This document shows, in pieces, positions 44,033 through 53,641 of a DNA stretch of 64,000 bases. Positions within the stretch are counted from its first letter, which is position 1. Each line of letters starts with the position of its first letter. The notes under the pieces are model-generated. The model did not search any database, was not told the origin of the DNA, and was given only the letters and a program-made list of their open reading frames with translations. This DNA is from Pseudonocardia broussonetiae (GTDB lineage Bacteria > Actinomycetota > Actinomycetes > Mycobacteriales > Pseudonocardiaceae): positions 2,673,501-2,737,500 of the forward strand of contig NZ_CP053564.1 of the NCBI RefSeq assembly GCF_013155125.1, in the 5' to 3' direction. The position numbers and the translations under genes were made by a program.

Positions 44033-44172
44033 CACACCCGACCGCGCGAACTCCGCGCCCATCCGCGTTCAGCGCATGCCCGGGCGCGCGTGGGTGACCA
44101 GAACGTGCGCAGCCGGGCGCGGGGGGCGCCGGCGCCGCCCGACGCGCCGTCCGAACGGCGGCAGGGGCCCGG

Positions 44173-44742
44173 TCAGCGGTCGCCGGTGTCGGCGCGGTCC
44201 CCGGTGTCGATCACGACGTCGGCTCGGGCGCGGGTGCCCTCCGCCGCGAACAGCGCGTCCTCCTGGGCGGCCCACCGCTCCCAGTGCGGGCGGTAGGACT
44301 CGCCGTCGCGGGCAATGCCGCGCCGGTACCGCTGCTCCACCGGCGCGTCGAGGAACACGAGCAGCACCGCGTGCGAGGCGACCACCCGCGCCCCGCTGCC
44401 CACCCCCTCGACGACGAGCACCGGCGGCCGCCCGACGACGACGGTCCCGCCGGGCGCGGAGCGGGCCCAGTCCCACCGGCGGTACGCGGCGGCCTCCCCG
44501 CGGCGCAGCGGCGCGACCACGCCGTCGTGCAGCAGCGGCACGACCGCGGCGAGCCCGTCCCAGCCGGGGTAGAGGTCGTCGAGGTGCAGCACGGGTGCGT
44601 CCAGGGCGTCGCCGAGCCGTCCGGCGAACGTCGTCTTGCCCGACCCCGACGGCCCGTCGACGCAGACGAGCCGCGTCGCGCCGCACCGCGGCGGCGTCGC
44701 CCGGACCCGCTCGACGAGCGTCGGCAGGGGGTCGGACGGCAC
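44173..44742 (-). CDS. Uridine-kinase-like P-loop kinase
   Basis: 189-residue AAA/P-loop protein: Walker A in VDGPSGSGKTTFAGRLG, then VLHLDDLYPGWDGL, the DDxYxGWDG motif of uridine/cytidine kinases, and EQRYRRGIARDGESYRPHWERW near the lid. Specificity for uridine is inference. GTG 44742 is preferred to an upstream GTG at 44784 since the family begins near the Walker A loop. Confidence 0.82.
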   Translation of the reverse strand: MPSDPLPTLVERVRATPPRCGATRLVCVDGPSGSGKTTFAGRLGDALDAPVLHLDDLYPGWDGLAAVVPLLHDGVVAPLRRGEAAAYRRWDWARSAPGGTVVVGRPPVLVVEGVGSGARVVASHAVLLVFLDAPVEQRYRRGIARDGESYRPHWERWAAQEDALFAAEGTRARADVVIDTGDRADTGDR

Positions 44743-44802
44743 GCCCCACCGTCGCACACCGGACCCCGGTGGCCGACGGTCCACGGGCTCGGTCCCGGAG
44801 CG

Positions 44803-45438
44803 CTACCCGGTCGTGCCCTGGCCCCCGGCGCGCTGCACCGTGCGGTCCAGGTGCTCGACGATCGCCGCGGCCAGCCCGTCCAGCGGGTGCACGGCCTGCA
44901 CCAGGCCGGTGGCGATGGCCGAGCCGGGCATGCCGAAGTGCTCGGCGGTCGCCTCGTCCTGCGCCAGCACCGTCGCGCCGCAGCGGTGCATGGCTCGGAT
45001 GCCGGCCTGCGCGTCGTGGCCCTTGCCGGTGAGGACGACGGCCAGCGACCGCGGGCCGCACGTCACGGCGAGGGTGGCGAGCAGCAGGTCGGCCGACGGC
45101 CGGGCCGGCGGCAGCGCGCCGGTCTCGATGAGCCCGATCGCCGACGTCGACGTCACGATCATGTGCGTGGCCGGCGGGGCGACCAGCACGACGCCGGGCT
45201 CCAGGCGGTCGCCGTCGCGGGCCACCCGCACGGAGAGCGGGGTGCGCCCGTCGAGCAGCGCCGCCAGGGCGTCGGGCTGGCGGCGCTCCGGGTCCTGGTG
45301 CTGCACGACGAGCACCGCGGCGGGGAGGTCGGCGGGCAGCCCGGCCAGGACGGCGGTGAGCGCGGCGAGCCCGCCCGCCGACGTGACGAGCGCGAGGACG
45401 GGCAGGCGGACGGGGAGGTGCGCGTCGAGGACGTCCAC
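44803..45438 (-). CDS. Stand-alone CheB-type methylesterase domain
   Basis: 211 residues forming a CheB C-terminal domain without a receiver. The Ser-His-Asp triad is recognisable: LVTSAGGLAALT (Ser), AVLVVQHQDP (His) and VVLTGKGHDAQAGI (Asp). No chemoreceptor or che gene is in the window, so the substrate is not obvious. Starts at GTG 45438, immediately after the stop of the small helical-protein gene upstream (45440-45442 on the minus strand). Likely one operon with that gene. Confidence 0.8.
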   Translation of the reverse strand: MDVLDAHLPVRLPVLALVTSAGGLAALTAVLAGLPADLPAAVLVVQHQDPERRQPDALAALLDGRTPLSVRVARDGDRLEPGVVLVAPPATHMIVTSTSAIGLIETGALPPARPSADLLLATLAVTCGPRSLAVVLTGKGHDAQAGIRAMHRCGATVLAQDEATAEHFGMPGSAIATGLVQAVHPLDGLAAAIVEHLDRTVQRAGGQGTTG

Positions 45439-45439
45439 G

Positions 45440-45913
45440 TCAGGCGTCCGGCAGCGGTGCGGTCGAGCCCTCGTCCAGCGCCCGGCCGACGCGGTCGAGG
45501 ATCCCGCGGACCAGGTCGCCGTAGCCATCGTCGCCCAGGGCGTCGGACGCGGCGCGCGCCTGCTCGAGGAACCCCCGGGCCTGTTCCGCGTCCCCCAGGC
45601 GCCGGTGGTCGTCGGCGAGGCTGCCGAGGAGCGAGGGCAGGAAGCCCCGGACCCGCAGCGCGGTGCCGTACTCCTGCGCGCGCTCGTCGGTGACGCCGTC
45701 GACCGCGGCCAGGGCGCGCTCGTCCCACCTCAGCTCGTCGCCGGTGTCGTCCTGCAGGTCGGCGAGGAAGTGCGCGATCACGCAGCGGTGGAAGGCGTCG
45801 GCGCGCCCGTCGCCGTCCCACAGGGACTCCAGCTCGCGGCGGGCGGCCGTCCGCTCGCCGCCCTGCCCCCGCTGGACCGCGGCGGTGACCCGGGCCATGA
45901 CCTCGTCCTCCAT
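45440..45913 (-). CDS. Helical TPR-like hypothetical protein
   Basis: 157 residues, probably all-alpha with TPR-like helices (FLPSLLGSLADDHRRLGDAEQARGFLEQARAASDAL). It has no known catalytic motif. GGAGG (complement of 45919-45923) sits 5 nt before ATG 45913; GTG 45919 gives two extra residues. It leads a small operon with the CheB-like gene. I do not recognise the family. Confidence 0.6.
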   Translation of the reverse strand: MEDEVMARVTAAVQRGQGGERTAARRELESLWDGDGRADAFHRCVIAHFLADLQDDTGDELRWDERALAAVDGVTDERAQEYGTALRVRGFLPSLLGSLADDHRRLGDAEQARGFLEQARAASDALGDDGYGDLVRGILDRVGRALDEGSTAPLPDA

Positions 45914-45962
45914 CAGCACCTCCGTGCGCGGTCCCGCCGGGACGCCGGCCCCGACGGGGGCG

Positions 45963-47603
45963 TCAGGCCGGCTCGTGGCTGGTCGGCCCCGCGACCTGGT
46001 AGCCCCCGAACTTCTCGCGCAGCGTCTTCTTGGAGAACTTGCCGACGCTGGTCTTGGGCACCTCGTCGATGAACTCGACGGCGTCGGGCAGCCACCACTT
46101 CGCCACCCGCGGGGTGAGGAACTCGATGACCTCCTCGCCGGTGAGCGTCTCGCCCGGCTTCACGACGACGCAGGCGAGCGGGCGCTCCACCCACTTCTCG
46201 CTGGGGATGGCGATCACCGCGGCCTCCGCGACCTTGGGGTGCGCCATGATCTCGTTCTCCAGCTCGACCGAGCCGATCCACTCGCCGCCGGACTTGATGA
46301 GGTCCTTGGTGCGGTCGACGAGGCGGACGAAGCCGTAGCGGTCGCCGGTGCCGACGTCGCCGGTGCGCAGCCAGCCGTCCTCGGTGTACTGCGCGCCGCC
46401 GCCCTCGCCGCGGTAGTACTCCTTCGCGATCCACGGCCCCGCGGCCTGGATCTCGCCGGTGGCGGTGTCGTCCCAGGGCTGGACCTCGCCCGAGTCGGGG
46501 TCGACGAGCCGCATGTCGACGAAGGGCACGGGCTGGCCCTGCCGGGCGCGGATGTCGGCGCGCTCGTCCTCGGTGAGGGCGTCGTGGTGGCTGCGTGGCG
46601 TCGACATCGTGGCGATCGGGCTGGTCTCGGTCATGCCCCACGCCTGCGTCAGGGGGATGCCGACCGTCGTGCGGTAGGACTCCGACAGCGACCGCGGCAC
46701 GGCCGACCCGCCGCAGACGATCATCCGCAGGTGCGACAGGTCGTGGTCGCCGACCATCGGCAGCATCCCCATCCAGATGGTGGGGACGCCGCCGGTGACG
46801 GTGACGCGGTGGCGGGCCAGCAGCGACGCGATGGCCTGCGGGGTCATGTTCGGCCCCGGCATGACGAGGTCGGACCCGGCGAGCAGGCAGCCGTAGGGCA
46901 GGCCCCAGGAGTTGGCGTGGAACATCGGGACGACCGGCAGCACGACGTCGCGCTCGGACAGCGCGAACGCGTCGGCCGTCAGCGTGATCAGCGAGTGCAG
47001 CACCGCCGAGCGGTGGCTGTAGACCACGCCCTTCGGGTTGCCCGTGGTGCCGGAGGTGTAGCACATGGCCGCGGCGGTGTTCTCGTCCTCCACGACGAAC
47101 GTGCCGGTGAACGGCTCGGCCGCCGCGAGGAGCTCCTCGTAGTCGAGCCAGCCCTCGGGGACCTCCGCGTCGGCGCCGTCGTCGATCACGACGAACTGCC
47201 GCACCGTGCCCATCTTGGCGGCCAGGGGCGCGATCACCGGGATCAGCGAGCGGTCGACGAACACGACCTCGTCCTCGGCGTGGTCGACGATGTAGACGAG
47301 CTGCTCGGGGAACAGCCGGATGTTGAGCGTGTGCAGCACCCGCCCGGTGCAGGGCGCGGCCAGGTACAGCTCGAGGTGGCGGCCGGTGTTCCAGCAGAAC
47401 GTGCCGACGCGCCCGTCGGCCGACACGCCGAGGGTGTCGAGGACCGTGGCGAGGCGGCGGACGCGCCCGGCCCACTCGCCGATCGTCATCGACGTCTCGC
47501 CGTCGGCCTCCGCGGTGACCACGGTCTTGTGCGCGAAGTACTGCTCGGCGCGGTGGAACACGTGCGGCAGGGTGAGGGGGCGATCCTGCATGAGGCCGAG
47601 CAT
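45963..47603 (-). CDS. Acyl-CoA synthetase (AMP-binding, long-chain fatty acid type)
   Basis: 546-residue adenylate-forming ligase that activates a fatty acid to acyl-CoA. It contains the P-loop-like motif YTSGTTGNPKGVVYSHRS, QAWGMTETSP, GWLRTGDVGTGDRYGFVRLVDRTKDLIKSGGEWI and the C-terminal KTSVGKFSKKTLREKF with catalytic Lys. Closest in type to the medium/long-chain FadD group. ATG 47603 is divergent from the glutamate-mutase-L-like gene. Chain length unknown. Confidence 0.92.
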   Translation of the reverse strand: MLGLMQDRPLTLPHVFHRAEQYFAHKTVVTAEADGETSMTIGEWAGRVRRLATVLDTLGVSADGRVGTFCWNTGRHLELYLAAPCTGRVLHTLNIRLFPEQLVYIVDHAEDEVVFVDRSLIPVIAPLAAKMGTVRQFVVIDDGADAEVPEGWLDYEELLAAAEPFTGTFVVEDENTAAAMCYTSGTTGNPKGVVYSHRSAVLHSLITLTADAFALSERDVVLPVVPMFHANSWGLPYGCLLAGSDLVMPGPNMTPQAIASLLARHRVTVTGGVPTIWMGMLPMVGDHDLSHLRMIVCGGSAVPRSLSESYRTTVGIPLTQAWGMTETSPIATMSTPRSHHDALTEDERADIRARQGQPVPFVDMRLVDPDSGEVQPWDDTATGEIQAAGPWIAKEYYRGEGGGAQYTEDGWLRTGDVGTGDRYGFVRLVDRTKDLIKSGGEWIGSVELENEIMAHPKVAEAAVIAIPSEKWVERPLACVVVKPGETLTGEEVIEFLTPRVAKWWLPDAVEFIDEVPKTSVGKFSKKTLREKFGGYQVAGPTSHEPA

Positions 47604-47695
47604 GGGGACTCCCGCGGCGTGGTGGGACCAGGTCTCCGCGGAACGTACCGGGACGCCGGGGTGTTGACCACGCGCCGAGCGCGGCTCCGGGGGGT

Positions 47696-47709
47696 TAGGC
47701 TCGGTCGTC
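47696..47709 (+). promoter_or_regulatory. Leaderless promoter of the GlmL-like gene
   Basis: TAGGCT (47696-47701), 8 nt, GTG 47710. Confidence 0.5.
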
Positions 47710-48999
47710 GTGACGCCCGTCCATCCCGACACCGCCGCGGTGTGCCTCGACGTGGGGTCCACCTGGACCAAGGCGGTGCTCGTGCGCGCCGACGGCGGGC
47801 TGGCCGGCTTCGCCGAGCACCCGACCACCACCGGCGACGTCCTCGCGGGCATGGACGCCACGGTCCGCGCGGTCTCGGCGGCCGGCGGGTCGGCGGCCGA
47901 GCCGGAGCTGCTGGCCTGCTCCTCGGCGGGCGGCGGCCTGCGCCTCGCCGTCGTCGGCTCGGACACGCTGTCCTCCACCGAGGCGGGGCACCGCGTCGCG
48001 TGCTCGGCGGGAGCGCACGTCGTCCACGTCCACGCCGGCCCGCTCGAGCCCGCCGACGTCCGCGCGCTGCGCAACTCCCGGCCCGGCGTCGTGCTCCTGA
48101 TCGGCGGCTCCGACGGCGACGACCCCGCCCTGCTGCTGCACAACGCGAGCCGCCTCGCCCGCGCCCGGATCCGCCCGCCGATCCTGCTGGCCGGCAACAC
48201 CGAGGGCCGCGCCGAGGCGCTCGCCACGCTGCTGGCCACCGGACGCACCGTCGTGACCAGCGAGAACGTGCTGCCGCGGCTCGGTGAGGTGGTTCCGGAG
48301 CCGGCCCGCGCCGCGCTCGCGGGGCTCTACCAGCGCCACGCGATCGGCGGCCGCGGCGCCACCGTCGCGCCCCGGTTCCGGCGGCTCGTGCGGGTCGTCA
48401 CGCCCGATGCGGTGGCCCGCGGCGCCGCCGAGCTCGCGCGGATCCGCGGCGGCAAGGTGCTGCTCGTCGACGTCGGCTGCGCCACCACCGACGTGCACTC
48501 CGTCGACGCGACCGGCGCGGTGCGCACCGTCGAGGGCGACCTGGGCGTCCGCGCGGCCGCCGCGAGCGTGCTCGTCGAGGGGCAGGCCGAGGGCGTCGTC
48601 GACCCGGTGGAGGCCGACCTGCTCGCGCCCACCGTCGCGCGGATGGCCAGCGAGGTCGCCTTCGTGCCCAGCGACGCGGGCAGCGCCGCGGAGGACCGGC
48701 GGATCGCGGCGCTCGCGTCCGTCGTCGCCGTGCGCCGGCACCTGCGCGCCCGGGCCGACGCGGCCGACGGGCTGGGGCTCGTCGTGCTCACCGGCGGCGT
48801 GTTCCGCCAGCGCGCGTCGGGCAACGGCCTGGGCTCGGTGATCGCCACGCTGTGCGCCGACCCCGTGCTCGCCGCTGCGCTGGGCGACGTGGAGGTCGTG
48901 GTCGACGCCGACTTCACCGTGGCGCCGGCCGGCCTGCTCGCCACCCACGGCCGCGCCGACGCCGCCGAGGCGCTGCTGCGCGACCACCTGCTCGGCTGA
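47710..48999 (+). CDS. Glutamate-mutase-L-like (GlmL/MutL) ASKHA-fold protein
   Basis: 429-residue protein of the GlmL/MutL family with an actin-like ATPase fold: AVCLDVGSTWTKAVLVRADGG (phosphate 1), VLLVDVGCATTDVHSVDATGAVRT (phosphate 2) and GLVVLTGGVFRQRASG. GlmL usually accompanies glutamate mutase genes mutS/mutE, which are absent here, so its present role is unknown; it may be a reactivase-like partner for another B12 enzyme. The start matches a leaderless promoter. Confidence 0.83.
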   Translation: MTPVHPDTAAVCLDVGSTWTKAVLVRADGGLAGFAEHPTTTGDVLAGMDATVRAVSAAGGSAAEPELLACSSAGGGLRLAVVGSDTLSSTEAGHRVACSAGAHVVHVHAGPLEPADVRALRNSRPGVVLLIGGSDGDDPALLLHNASRLARARIRPPILLAGNTEGRAEALATLLATGRTVVTSENVLPRLGEVVPEPARAALAGLYQRHAIGGRGATVAPRFRRLVRVVTPDAVARGAAELARIRGGKVLLVDVGCATTDVHSVDATGAVRTVEGDLGVRAAAASVLVEGQAEGVVDPVEADLLAPTVARMASEVAFVPSDAGSAAEDRRIAALASVVAVRRHLRARADAADGLGLVVLTGGVFRQRASGNGLGSVIATLCADPVLAAALGDVEVVVDADFTVAPAGLLATHGRADAAEALLRDHLLG

Positions 49000-49015
49000 C
49001 CGCTCCCGCGGCAGG

Positions 49016-49471
49016 TCAGGGCGGGGGCACGGCCGCGGGTGGCGGCGCGGCGGGCGACGGCGTGGCCGTGGTCGCCAGGGGTGGGGGTTTCGCCGGGGTG
49101 GCCTGCGGGACCGCGCTCGCGGGCACCGGGGCGAGGGTGGTGACCGGAGGTGCCGGCACCGGGACGGCGGTCTCCGCCGGCGGTCCGGGCACGGCCGGGG
49201 CCTGCGGCACCGGGGTGGACGTCGGCTGCCCGGCCGGCACCAGGAGCGGCGCCGACGTCCGCGCGGCCAGCAGGCCGCTCCCGCCGACCACCGCGGCGGC
49301 CGCCAGCGCCGCGGCCGCCACGGTCGCGGTGCGGCGGCGACGGCGTCGCCGTTCCACGCGCACCCGCACCCCGGCGAGCAGCGCGGCACCGGAGACGGGC
49401 CGCTCCGGTGCGGCGGCGCGCAGCAGGTCGCGCACCGCGTCCTCGTCGGCCGTCCCGTCGTGGTCGGTCAT
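49016..49471 (-). CDS. Single-pass membrane protein, candidate anti-sigma factor
   Basis: 151 residues. The cytoplasmic N-terminal 45 residues (DEDAVRDLLRAAAPERPVSGAALLAGVRVRVERRRRRRR) are basic at the end, then a helix (about 48-70) and an 80-residue Pro/Ala/Thr-rich exterior tail. No zinc anti-sigma HxxxCxxC motif is visible, so the anti-sigma role is inferred only from its place directly after a sigma gene. ATG 49471 overlaps that gene's stop as ATGA. Confidence 0.6.
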   Translation of the reverse strand: MTDHDGTADEDAVRDLLRAAAPERPVSGAALLAGVRVRVERRRRRRRTATVAAAALAAAAVVGGSGLLAARTSAPLLVPAGQPTSTPVPQAPAVPGPPAETAVPVPAPPVTTLAPVPASAVPQATPAKPPPLATTATPSPAAPPPAAVPPP

Positions 49472-49980
49472 CGCAGCGTCTCCTCGCTGGTGGGGTCGAG
49501 CAGGCCCGCGGCCCGCAGCGCGGCGATCCCGCGGCGGGCGTGCGAGCGCACGGTCGACTCGCGGCAGCCCATGAGCGCGGCGATCTCGGCGTCGGCCCGG
49601 TCGTGGTGGTAGCGCAGCACCAGTACCGCGCGCTGGGCGGGCGGGAGCGCGGCGAGCGCGCGGTGCACGCGGTGGCGCTCGACGACGTCGTCGGCGAAGC
49701 CGCCGTGCGCGCCGACGTCGGCGCCGACGTCGGGTCCGGGGCGCTCCCGCGAGGAGAACCGGCGCCGCCAGGACAGGAACTGGCGCAGCACCGCGGTGTG
49801 CACGTAGGCCAGCGGGTCGCGCGCGTCGGGCGGCCAGGTCGGTGCCATCCGTGCGAGGACGTCCTGCACGACGTCCTCGGCGCGGTGGTGGTCGAGGGTG
49901 AGCCGCCGCGCGAACGCGACGAGCCCCGGGCCGTGGGCCAGCACGAACGCCTCGAAGGCGGCCCGGTCCCCGCTGTTCAC
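49468..49980 (-). CDS. SigE-family RNA polymerase sigma factor
   Basis: 170-residue ECF sigma factor. Region 2 is FVLAHGPGLVAFARRLTLDHHRAEDVVQDVLARM and region 4 is LPPAQRAVLVLRYHHDRADAEIAALMGCRESTVRSHARRG. This pattern (HHRAEDVVQDVL) is the actinobacterial SigE-type family. The start GTG 49980 overlaps the sortase stop (GTGA). Regulon unknown; the operon suggests control of surface genes. Confidence 0.9.
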   Translation of the reverse strand: MNSGDRAAFEAFVLAHGPGLVAFARRLTLDHHRAEDVVQDVLARMAPTWPPDARDPLAYVHTAVLRQFLSWRRRFSSRERPGPDVGADVGAHGGFADDVVERHRVHRALAALPPAQRAVLVLRYHHDRADAEIAALMGCRESTVRSHARRGIAALRAAGLLDPTSEETLR

Positions 49981-50537
49981 GGCGCTCCGGAGGCGAACAC
50001 GACGACATTGTCGCGGTAGCTGCGCCGCTCCTCGTCGAAGGTGCCGCCGCAGGTGATCAGGCGCAGGCCGGGGTGGTCGAGGTCGCCGTAGACCTGCTGC
50101 GTCGGGAACGCGTCCTTGGCGAACGACTCCACCCGGTCGACGCGGAACGCCTCGGTCGACCCGTCGCCCCGGACGACCGTCACGGCGTCGCCGGGCCGCA
50201 GCCGCGTGAGCCCGGCGAAGACGCCCGGGCCGTCGCGGGCGGAGTCGACGTGCCCGAGCAGCACCGCCGGACCCACCTCGCCGGGGACGGGGGAGTGCCG
50301 GTACCAGCCCGCCACGCCGACGTCGTCGAGCGGCGGCACCTCGACCGTGCCGTCGGGCTGCAGCCCCAGCGACAGGAGGGGGGTCCGCACGCCCAGGGCC
50401 GGGATGTCGAGCGCCACCGGGCCGGCGGCCGGTCGTGCGGCGGCGGGCGCCGGGGTCCCCGACGCGGGCGCCGGCCCGGCGGCGCACCCGGCGACGAGCG
50501 CGAGGACCAGGAGCACCAGGGCCGCGACGCGGCTCAT
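49977..50537 (-). CDS. Class F-type sortase
   Basis: 186-residue transpeptidase that joins surface proteins to the wall. Catalytic triad H96 (LLGHVDSA), C163 (LITCGG) and R175 (SYRDNV). The N-terminus is a signal-like helix ending in LVAGC at position 18, a lipobox, so it could be a lipoprotein rather than a simple membrane-anchored sortase. ATG 50537 overlaps the stop of its upstream neighbour (ATGA), a likely substrate. Confidence 0.88.
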   Translation of the reverse strand: MSRVAALVLLVLALVAGCAAGPAPASGTPAPAAARPAAGPVALDIPALGVRTPLLSLGLQPDGTVEVPPLDDVGVAGWYRHSPVPGEVGPAVLLGHVDSARDGPGVFAGLTRLRPGDAVTVVRGDGSTEAFRVDRVESFAKDAFPTQQVYGDLDHPGLRLITCGGTFDEERRSYRDNVVVFASGAP

Positions 50538-50893
50538 CCGCGGCCGCGACGGGTCCGGGCCACCCCCGCCGCGCCGGCGCCCACGAGCCCGAGGAGCAGG
50601 GCGCCGCCGAGCAGCGCCGGGTCGGGGCCGGCCGTGGCCAGTGCGCCACCACCGGTGTCGGCGCCCCCGCGCGGCACGACCGCGACCTGCCCGCCCTCCG
50701 CCGGAGCCGCCGGCACCGCGGGCACGGCGGTGGGCGCCACGGCCGGGCCGGGCGTCGCGGGGACGGGCGCGACGGTCACCGGCGGCGACGGGGGCGGGGG
50801 CGGCGTCTGCGCCGACGCCGTCGCGGGCCACGCCGTGAGCAGGGCGATCCCGAGGACGGACGAGGCGAGGACGCGGCGGGGAGAGGGGGTCAC
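50534..50893 (-). CDS. Candidate sortase substrate, secreted Pro-rich protein
   Basis: 119-residue secreted protein: signal peptide (SVLGIALLTAWPATASAQ), an 55-residue Pro/Val/Ala-rich segment, then a wall-sorting-like end. The end has LATAG (85-89), a hydrophobic helix (about 92-111) and the basic tail RTRRGRG. The motif differs from canonical LPxTG and LAxTG at one position, so recognition needs testing. It is the first gene of the sortase-sigma-anti-sigma run; ATG at 50893. Confidence 0.75.
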   Translation of the reverse strand: MTPSPRRVLASSVLGIALLTAWPATASAQTPPPPPSPPVTVAPVPATPGPAVAPTAVPAVPAAPAEGGQVAVVPRGGADTGGGALATAGPDPALLGGALLLGLVGAGAAGVARTRRGRG

Positions 50894-50978
50894 GGGGAGC
50901 TCCTGGGGTCGGGGACGTCGACCCTGTGACGCGGTGGCGCGGCCGCCGCGTTGCAGCCGTCGACTTGCTCACCCCGGG

Positions 50979-51008
50979 TTGACAGCGCGGACCGCACGCG
51001 GCCACGCT
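50979..51008 (+). promoter_or_regulatory. sahH promoter
   Basis: -35 TTGACA (50979-50984), 18-nt spacer, -10 CACGCT (51003-51008). Transcription would begin near 51015, ahead of the riboswitch. Confidence 0.5.
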
Positions 51009-51031
51009 GGTGGGGCACTGGCGTAGCCGTT

Positions 51032-51119
51032 CCCCGAGAGGCGCTGCGACGGACCACTGGGTCCGCCACGCTCGGGGTGTACGGGCCATGGTGAGAAGGG
51101 CGCCTCTGACCACAGAGGC
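51032..51119 (+). ncRNA. SAH riboswitch candidate upstream of sahH
   Basis: P1 is CCCCGAG (51032-51038) with CTCGGGG (51071-51077); the adjoining GCGCTGCGAC is the conserved SAH-riboswitch core. Inside it GGACC/GGTCC forms an inner stem. A pseudoknot pairs GAGGCGC (51038-51044) with GCGCCTC (51100-51106). The same 3' strand can instead form a hairpin GCCTCTG-ACCA-CAGAGGC (51102-51119), so pseudoknot and hairpin are mutually exclusive. High S-adenosylhomocysteine should turn on sahH. The class is assigned from memory of the consensus. Confidence 0.75.
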
Positions 51120-51181
51120 TGCCCGCACCGCTGTCCGCGAGCCGCCGTCATCCGAAGTTCTCCAGGAGGCGTCACACCGTC

Positions 51182-52684
<1,503 letters not shown>

Positions 52685-52709
52685 TCCTCCCCGTCCTCCC
52701 CGTCCTCCC

Positions 52710-52751
52710 CGCCGACGGCCGGTGGTGCACCCGCACCGCCGGCCGTCGGCG
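52710..52751. terminator. Strong hairpin after sahH
   Basis: CGCCGACGGCCGG (52710-52722) pairs perfectly with CCGGCCGTCGGCG (52739-52751); an inner GGTGC/GCACC extends the stem. It follows a triple CCTCCCCGT tandem. A likely intrinsic terminator in a T-poor genome. Confidence 0.7.
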
Positions 52752-52863
52752 CGTCCGCGTCCGGCGGCCCGGGGTTGCGCCGGTAGGCGGCAGCCGTCCC
52801 ATGATCCTCGGCCTACGCTCGGTCGCCCCTCACGACGCCGTGGAGCCCGAGGAGGCACCCGAC

Positions 52864-53289
52864 ATGGCCGACACCGCACAGCTCGCCGCCGCACGACGCC
52901 TGCTCGACGAGGTCTGGGGCAAGGGCAACCTCGACGTCACCCACGAGCTGATCGCCGAGGACTTCGTCCGGCACGGTCCCGACGTCGAGGGCGGAGGGGT
53001 CACCGGCCGCGAGGCGTTCAAGGGCCTGGTCACCGCCTACCGCGACGGCCTCCCGGACCTGCAGGTCCCGGTCATCGAGATGTTCGAGTTCGGCGACCGC
53101 GTGCTCTCGACGTGGCGGGTCACCGGCACGATGACCGGCCCGGCCCTCGGCCAGGAGCCCACCGGCCGGTCGCTCGACATGACCGGCCAGCACCTGCTGC
53201 GCTTCGCCGACGGTCGCATCGTCGAGGAGTGGTGCGCCTACGACACGATGGGCCTGGTCCAGCAGCTGGGCCTGCAGCCGCCCGCGTAG
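52864..53289 (+). CDS. SnoaL-like ester cyclase
   Basis: 141-residue NTF2-fold protein with the conserved RRLLDEVWGKGNLDVTHELIAEDFVRHGP and DRVLSTWRVTGTMTGPALGQEPTGRSLDMTGQHLLRFADGRIVEEWCAYDTMGLVQQLG of the SnoaL/ester-cyclase family. Often of unknown role outside polyketide clusters. ATG 52864 has AGGAGG 7 nt upstream. Independent of sahH. Confidence 0.85.
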   Translation: MADTAQLAAARRLLDEVWGKGNLDVTHELIAEDFVRHGPDVEGGGVTGREAFKGLVTAYRDGLPDLQVPVIEMFEFGDRVLSTWRVTGTMTGPALGQEPTGRSLDMTGQHLLRFADGRIVEEWCAYDTMGLVQQLGLQPPA

Positions 53290-53318
53290 CGGTTCCCCTC
53301 GCGCAGGAAGGAGCACAC

Positions 53319-53612
53319 GTGTACGCAGTGGTGCGCAACTACGAGGACGAGGCGCCCGACGTCGTCGAGCAGATCCGAGCCAGGGGGGACGGCTTCCGGG
53401 AGGTGCTGCGCGGGATCGACGGGTTCGTCGCCTACTACCTCATCGACGCCGGCCCCGGCCGCGTCACGACCGTCAGCGTGTTCTCCGACCGCGCCGGAGC
53501 CGAGGAGTCGACGCGGGCGGGAGCGAAGTTCGTCAGCGACAACCTCGCGGGGTGGGCGCCGAACCCGCCGACCGTCGTGCAGGGTGAGGTCGCGCTCGAC
53601 GCGTTCCCGTAG
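53319..53612 (+). CDS. Small ABM-like (dimeric alpha-beta barrel) protein
   Basis: 97 residues with the ferredoxin-like pattern of antibiotic-biosynthesis-monooxygenase or YciI-like proteins: VYAVVRNYEDEAPDVVEQIRARGDGFREVLRGIDGFVAYYLIDAGPGRVTTVSVFSDRAGAEES. Catalytic capability is unknown. It follows the SnoaL-like gene by 29 bases with AAGGAG before the GTG start and may be co-transcribed. Confidence 0.72.
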   Translation: MYAVVRNYEDEAPDVVEQIRARGDGFREVLRGIDGFVAYYLIDAGPGRVTTVSVFSDRAGAEESTRAGAKFVSDNLAGWAPNPPTVVQGEVALDAFP

Positions 53613-53629
53613 CGGGGCTCGTGTCGGCC

Positions 53630-53641
53630 TAGGCTGGCGGT
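53630..53641 (+). promoter_or_regulatory. Leaderless promoter of the second NUDIX gene
   Basis: TAGGCT (53630-53635), 6 nt, GTG 53642. Confidence 0.5.
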
